Of a DNA stretch of 64,000 bases, positions 58,378 to 64,000 are shown in pieces. This stretch comes from Dugong dugon. Taxonomy: Eukaryota > Chordata > Mammalia > Sirenia > Dugongidae. Below the pieces are notes generated by a model. The model did no database searches, was not told the origin of the DNA, and saw only the letters and a program-made list of their open reading frames with translations. Made by a program: the position numbers and the translations under genes. Numbering within the stretch: the stretch's first letter is position 1; each line of letters begins with the position of its first letter. The DNA is taken from contig CM057460.1 of assembly GCA_030035585.1 (NCBI GenBank), positions 128,014,714 to 128,078,713 of the forward strand, read 5' to 3'.

Positions 58378-61300
58378 TTACAATAGAGGTCTCATACAAT
58401 ATTTGTCCTTTTGTGATTGACTTATTTCACGCAGCATAATGTCCTCCAGTTTCATCCATGCTATGAGAAGGTTCACAGATTCATTGTTGTTCTTTCTCGT
58501 GGTATAGTAATCCATTGTGTGTATGTACCATAGTTTGTTTATCCATTCATCTGTTGATGGGCATCTAGGTTGTTCCCATCGTTTTGCTATTGTGAACAAT
58601 GCTGCCATGAACATAGGTGTGCATATGTCTATTCAAGTGACGACTCTTACTTCTCTAGGATATATTCCTAGGAGTGGGATTGCTGGATCGAATGGTGTGT
58701 CTATTTCTAGCATTCTGAGGAAGCGCCATATCATTTTCCAAAATGGTTGTATCCTTTTTCATTCCCACCAGCAGTGCATAAGAGTTCACATCTCCCCGCA
58801 GCCCCTCCAACATTTGTTATTTCCAGTGTTTTTGATTCGTGCCGGTAATGCCGGGGTGAGATGGTATCTCATTGTGGTTTTAATTTGCATTTCTCTAATG
58901 GCTAGTGATCGCGAGCATTTCCTCATGTGTCTGTTGGCCATTTGAATGTCTTCTTTGGTGAAGTGTCTGTTCATTTCCTTTGCCCAGTTTTTAATAGGAT
59001 TATTTGTCTTTTTGTTGTAGAGGTGTTGGATTTTCTTGTAGATTATGGAGATTAGACCTTTGTCTGACTTGTACTGTCCAAAATTTTTTTCCCAGTCTGT
59101 AGGTTCTCTTTTTACTCTTTTGATGACGTCTTTTAAAGAGCATAGGTGTTTGATTTTTAGAAGATGCCAGTTATCTAGCTTATCTTTTGGGGTTTGTGCA
59201 TTGATGGTTATGGTTTGTATCCTGTTAATGCCGTGTATTAAGGCCTGAAGTGTTGGTTCTATTTTTTCTTCTATGAACTTTATAATTTTAGGCTTTATAT
59301 TCAGGTCTTTGACCCATTTTGAAGTAGTTTTTGTATACAGCATGAGGTATGGGTCCTGTTTCATTTTTTTGCAGATGGATATCCAAGTTTTGCCAGCACC
59401 ATTTGTTAAAAAGACTGTCTTTTCCCCTATTTGATGGACTTTGGGGCCCTGTCGAAGATCAGGTGACCGTAGGTGGATGGATTGACATCTGGGTTCTCAA
59501 TTCTGTTCCATTGGTCAATGTATCTGTCATTGTACCAGTACCAGGCTGTTTTGACTACTGTAGCTGTATAGTACATTCTGAAGTCAGGTAGTGTGAGTCC
59601 TCCAACTTGATTCTTCTTCTTCAGTAGTGCTTTACTTATCTGAGGCTTCCTCCCTTTCCATATAAAGTGAATGATTAGTTTTTCCATCTCTTTGAAAAAT
59701 GTTGTTGGTATTTGGATCAGGACTGTGTTGTATTTGTAAATTGCTTTGGGTAGAATTGTCATTTTCACAATGTTGAGTCTGCCTATCCATGAGCATGGTA
59801 TGTTTTTCCATTCATATAGATACCTTTGGGTTTCTTGCAGCAGTGTTTTGTAGTTTTCTTTGTGTAGGTCTTTTACATCCCTGGTCAGATTTATTCCTAG
59901 GTATTTTATCTTTTAGGGGCTATTATAAATGGTATTGTTTTCCTGATTTCCTTTTCATCATTCTCCTTACCGGTGTACAGGAATCCAACTGATATTTGAA
60001 TGTTTATCTTGTATTCTGCTACTCTGCTGAATCTTTCTATTAGTTCCAGTAGATTTGACATGGAGTCTTTAGGGTTTTCTATGTATAGTATCATATCATC
60101 TGCAAACAGGCACAGTTTAACTTCTTCATTACCAATTTGGATGCCCTTTATTTCTTTTTCTTGCGTTATTGCTCTAGCTAGAACTTCCAGCACAATGTTA
60201 AATAGGAGTGGTAATAAAGGGCGTCCTTGTCTTGTTCCTGTTTTCAAGGGGAATGTTTTCAGCCTCTCTCCATTGAGAATGATGGTGGCCATTGGTTTTG
60301 CATAGATGCCCTTTATTATGTTGAGAAATTTCCCTTCTATACCTATTTGATTGACAGTTTTTATCAGGAATGGGTGTTGGACTTTGTCAAATGCCTTTTC
60401 TGCGTCTATTGAGATGATCATGTGATTCTTCTCTTTCCATTTATTTATGTGGTGGATTACATTTATTGATTTTCTAATGTTGAACCATCCTTGCATACCT
60501 GGTATGAATCCTACTTGGTCGTGGTGTATTATTTTTTTGATATGACGCTGAATTCTATTGGCTAGAATTTTGTTCAGAATTTTTGCATCTATATTCATGA
60601 GAGAGATTGGTCTGTAATTTTATAGTTTTGTGACACCTTTGCCTGGTTTTGGTATCAGCGTTATGCTGACTTCATAGAATGAATTTGGAAGTGTTGCTTC
60701 CTCTTCTATGCTCTGAAATAGCTTGAATAGTACTGGTACAAGCTCTTCTGTAAATGTTTTGTAGAATTGTCCAGTGAAGCCATCTGGGCCAGGGCTTTTT
60801 TTGGTTGGGAGTTTTTTTTATTACCTTTTCAATCTCTTCTCTTGTTATGGGTCTGTTCAGATTTTCAACATCACTTTGTTGTACTGTGGGTAGGCCGTGT
60901 GTTTCTAGAAATTTATCCATTTCCTCTAGGTTTTCAAATTTGTTGGAGTATAGTTTTTCATAATATTCTGTTATAATCCTTTTTATTTCAGTTGGGTCTG
61001 TTGTAATGTCTCCCATTTCATTTCTTATTTGGGTGATTTGTGTCCCCTCCTATTTTTCTTTTGTCAGTCTGGCCAGTGGTTTGTCGATTTTGTTGATTCT
61101 TTCAAAGAACCAACTTTTGGTTTTGTGGATTCTTTCTATTGTTTTTCTGTTCTCTATTTCATTTATTTCTGCTCTGATCTTTACTATTTCCTTTCTTCCT
61201 GTGGTTGTGGTCTTTTTTTGCTATTCTCTTTCTATTTGTTTGAGTTCTGTAGTTAATGTTTTGATTTTGCCCCTTTCTCTTTTCTGACGTGTGCATCTAT

Positions 61301-62203
61301 TGCTATAAATTGTCCTCTGAGGACTGCCTTTGCTGTGTCCCAAAGGTTTTGGTATGATGTGTTTTCATTCTCATTGGATTCTAGGAATTTTTTGATTCCA
61401 TCTCTGATTTCTTCTATTACCCACTGATGTGTAAGCAGGGTATTATCCAGTTTCCATGTAGTTGATTTTTTTTCCTTGCTCTTTCTAGTGTTAATTTCTA
61501 CCTTGTTGGCATTGTGGTCAGAGGAGATACTGTGAATTATCTTAACGTTTTGGATCTTGTTGAGGATTGTTCTGTGGCCTAAGATGTGGTCTATTCTGGA
61601 GAACGTTCCATGTGCATTGGAAAAGAACGTGTACTTTGCAGCTTTTGGATGGAGTGTCTTATACATGTCAGTGAGGTCAAGTTGGCTGATTGTGACCTTT
61701 AGATCTTCTGTATCTTTGCTGAGTTTCTTCTTAGTTGTTTTGTCCTTTACTGAGAATGGTGTGTTGAAGTCTCCTACTATTATTGTGGAACTGTCCATTT
61801 CTCTTTTCAGTGTTGTTAGAGTTTGTTTTATGTATTTTGGAGCCCTGTCATTGGGCGCATAGATGTTTATTATGGTTATGTCTTCATGTTGGATCATCCC
61901 CTTAATCATTATATATTGTCCTTCTTTGTCTTTTATGGTAGATTTTGCTTTAATGTCTATTTTATCTGAGATTAGAATTGCCACTCCTGCTCTTTTTTGG
62001 TAGTTGTTAGCTTGATATATATTTTTTCAACCTTTGACTTTTATTAAATTCACATCTTTGTTTCTAAGGTGTGGCTCCTGTAGACAGCATATTGATGGAT
62101 CCTGTTTTCTTATCCATTCTTTCACTCTCCATCTCTTTATGGATGCATTGAGTCCATTTACTTTCAGTGTAATTATTGATAGATGTGAGTTTGTTGCTGT
62201 CAT
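58378..62203 (-). pseudogene. L1 ORF2 (endonuclease-reverse transcriptase), few lesions
   Basis: ATG at 62203 begins the usual MTATNSHLS-type start. The span is about 1,275 codons, the normal L1 ORF2 length. The endonuclease is largely open at 61984-61253, with INIYAPNDR, VGDFNTP and the SSDHNA block containing the catalytic Asp-His pair. The reverse transcriptase is open at 60598-59906, with [12 protein letters not shown], a GTRQGRPL block (Cys to Arg), and intact FADD at 60095-60106. The C-terminal part is split into 59768-59427, 59364-58786 and 58614-58378, and the cysteine motif begins CWRGCGE before a frame break at about 58786. A stop or frameshift lies near 62000 and others between domains. 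It ends at a stop 58378-58380. Confidence 0.93.
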
Positions 62204-62644
62204 TTTGTAGTGCTTTTTTTTGTGGTGCTAAAGTTTTCTTTGTTCTTCCTACTCTCTTGTGCTGAGTTACTTTTGTTTGTGGTTTCTTTTTCATTTCTTT
62301 TGTTTTTGTAGGTTTTCTTTTTGCTGAGACTTTATGTTTTTCGTCTTTATTTTTATGAGTTGGTTTGTTAACTTTCTTTGTTGTTACCATGAATTTTACC
62401 CTTATCTTTCTAAGTTTGAAGCAGTCTACCATTACTTGGTATCACCTTGCCTTTCTCTCCATTAGAAGGTTCTATACCTAAGCCATTTATTCCTTCTTTT
62501 ATTGTTTTGATGTTGTTGTCATTTATTGATTAACTTCTCTAATTCCCTGTTGTATTTGTTTTGGTTTTTGATAGTCTTCAAGAGTTCATTTCCTAGATTG
62601 GTACCTGGCTCGTACGATCCTGTGTCCTAGGTTCTTCCTGTGAG
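62204..62644 (-). other. L1 inter-ORF spacer with a lysine-rich open frame
   Basis: 441 bases separate the ORF1 stop from the ORF2 start, similar to the 428 bases in the L1 at 1-5655. A frame open from 62432 to 62064 runs through the spacer and overlaps the ORF2 start in another frame. Its spacer part is rich in Lys and Thr and aligns with 586-795. Composition alone could produce this. Confidence 0.65.
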
Positions 62645-63675
62645 CTAAAGCTGTTTGTCCTCAGATCGAAGAACTCCCTTTAATAATTCTTGTAAGTTTG
62701 GTTTGACTTTTACATGTTCCCTTAATTTCTGTTTATCTGGAAATGACCTAATTTCACCATCAAATTTGAATGAGAGTTTTGCAGGATATGTTATTCTTGG
62801 CTGACAATTTTTTTCTTTCAAGATTTTATATATGTCATCCCATTGCCTTCTTGCCTGCATGGTTTCTGCTGAATAATCTGAGCTTAGTCTTATTATTTCT
62901 CCTCCGTATGTGACTTCTTGTTTTTTACGAGCTGCTCTCAGGATTTTTTGTTTGTCTTTGGTTTTGGTGAGTGTGACTATGATATGCCTTGGTGATTTTC
63001 TTTTGGGGTCTCTTCTATATGGGGTTCGTTGAGCTTCTTGGATGGTCAGCTTTTCATCTTTCATGATATTGGGGAGGTTTTCTGTCAGCAGTTCCTCAGT
63101 GATCTTCTCTGTGTTTTCTGTTTTCTCCCCCTGTTCTGGAATGCCAATCACTCGTAAATTTTTGCTTTTAATTGTGTCCCACATAACTCTCAGGGTCTCT
63201 TCATTTTTCTTTGTTCTTTTTTCTGAGTTTTCCTCAAACAGAGTTTTATCCAAGTGTTTGTCTTCAGTTGCACTGATCCTGTATTCCACGGTTTCAAATC
63301 TGCTTCTCAGCCCTTCTATGTCATTATCCATTTCTGAAATCTTGTTGTTTATCTTTTGGATTTCTAATTGCTGTCTTTGTATAATTTCTAGTTGTGAATT
63401 TATTTTGGCATTTTGTTCCTGCATCATCTTCCTGAATTTTTCCAATGTTTTGTTTGTATTTTCCATGAATTTGTCTATTTTTTCCTCATGTTTGTCAGCT
63501 TTTTGCCTCAGTTCTTGGAGAATTCCGAGTTTAGAGATTTGAATTCCCTATCATGTAGTTCTAGTGCAGTTTCTTCTACAGGAGAGTCAGCTGGTGTTTT
63601 ATTTTGGACGCTTACTGGAACCATCCTGTCCTGTTTTTGTAAATGTTTTGATATTGTCTGCTGTTTTCGGGGCAT
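62645..63675 (-). pseudogene. L1 ORF1 (RNA-binding chaperone), two frameshifts
   Basis: ATG at 63673-63675 opens MPRKQQTISKHLQKQDG. The expected length is about 343 residues, near the usual 340. A frame change near 63606 follows SSKRP, and a second near 63512 follows LNSEF. From 63466 down to 62645, 273 codons are uninterrupted. This part has a long coiled coil (QLEIIQRQQLEIQKINNKI, then a heptad-rich stretch) for trimerisation, an RRM with NLRVIGIPE and the C-terminal domain with PRHIIVTLTKTKDKQKILRA and PAKLSFKFDGEIRSF. Intact ORF1p coats L1 RNA. This copy could at most give a shortened protein from an internal Met. Confidence 0.95.
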
Positions 63676-64000
63676 TCAGTAGTTATTTTTCTTGTTTATT
63701 GATTGTAGATGTGTTTGTTTCGTCCCTTTTAAAAAAAAAAATTTTGACTATGTCTGAGCAGGTGGACTGTGTGTTCTTTGTTGTTTGATCACTTGTACAC
63801 TCAATACTTTTCGCCTCCTTCTCCAACTGGCTGGGTCCGTCACTCAGATATGGTACAGCAGGGCAGGTGTAGCTGAAGAGGAGTTACTGGTATGGATTTT
63901 TTGTTTTACTTATCACAGCCACCAGAGCGGGTTGGTAATCAGTGCAGGGCAGGTTCCAGTAGGCCGTGCCTGTGCTGCTTGGTGGTGTGATGTCAAGCGC
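63676..64000 (-). promoter_or_regulatory. L1 5' UTR, partial
   Basis: Sequence directly upstream of ORF1 in the L1, more GC-rich than the body near the window edge. In L1 the 5' UTR carries an internal promoter. Which part of it is present here, and whether it was ever active, cannot be told from this piece. It contains an A-run on the opposite strand at 63730-63740. Confidence 0.6.

Larger units (their letters stand above)
57192..64000 (-). mobile_element. L1 LINE, nearly full length, 5' end outside window
   Basis: Reading the reverse strand, the element runs from a partial 5' UTR (64000-63676) through ORF1 (63675-62645), a spacer (62644-62204), ORF2 (62203-58378) and a roughly 1.2-kb 3' UTR to a poly-A seen as T-run 57192-57207. 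It is close in sequence to the L1 at 20.6 kb and shares its duplicated 3' UTR block. ORF2 and ORF1 each carry a few frameshifts or stops, so it is inactive but comparatively young. The 5' TSD lies beyond the window, so insertion boundaries cannot be confirmed. Confidence 0.95.

Overview
This is a window of mammalian nuclear DNA, about two-thirds AT, built largely of retrotransposon insertions. The host is most likely an afrotherian, probably an elephant or close relative. The main evidence is repeated copies of a SINE with a tRNA-Asn-like head and a tail ending in the 3' end of an RTE/BovB-type LINE (AfroSINE type), together with RTE LINEs whose 3' ends finish in (TAACAA)n-like tails. Young-looking L1 elements and old mammalian repeats (MIR, L2, L3/CR1, MaLR, ERVL) surround them. 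I see no intact host gene, no convincing host exon, no functional tRNA or rRNA gene and no CRISPR array. Family names come from recognising conserved text, not from a database search.

Layout: 1-5655 is a decayed L1 on + (end of ORF1, ORF2, 3' UTR, poly-A). It abuts an antisense 5' end of an RTE LINE (5656-6150), then an old antisense L1 (6187-7690). 7.7-13.4 kb is mostly unassigned sequence with one SINE. 13467-14967 is a processed HNRNPA1 pseudogene on - with clear target-site duplications (TSDs). 15.6-16.2 kb is an old RTE 3' end. 17755-18265 is a solo LTR with a perfect 5-bp TSD. 20615-22920 is a 5'-truncated L1 on + with TSDs. About 24.9-27.3 kb is a decayed ERVL-like pol region broken by SINEs. 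27981-31104 is a near full-length but dead RTE LINE with 10-bp TSDs. 31.3-31.8 kb is an MLT1-like LTR. 35.4-38.1 kb holds MIR, L2 and L1 relics and a SINE with a tRNA-Gly head. 39959-40170 is an unexplained hairpin-forming inverted repeat. 43.2-44.5 kb is an old antisense L1.

48483-51693 is a three-layer nest: an AfroSINE split by a RHOA retrocopy, which is itself split by an RTE LINE. 53.5-55.1 kb is an L3/CR1 relic. 56.0-57.2 kb is an old L1 on + with a MIR inside it. 57192-64000 is a nearly full-length L1 on - whose 5' end leaves the window.

The elements are linked mechanistically. The RTE LINE shares its 3' end, and apparently part of its 5' end, with the SINEs, which fits the SINEs using the RTE machinery. 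The HNRNPA1 and RHOA copies look like L1-driven retrocopies. The observations I would check first are the nested RHOA locus with its GC-rich tail lacking poly-A, the tRNA-Gly/RTE SINE, the hairpin near 40 kb, and the duplicated L1 3' UTR with its long inter-ORF spacer.
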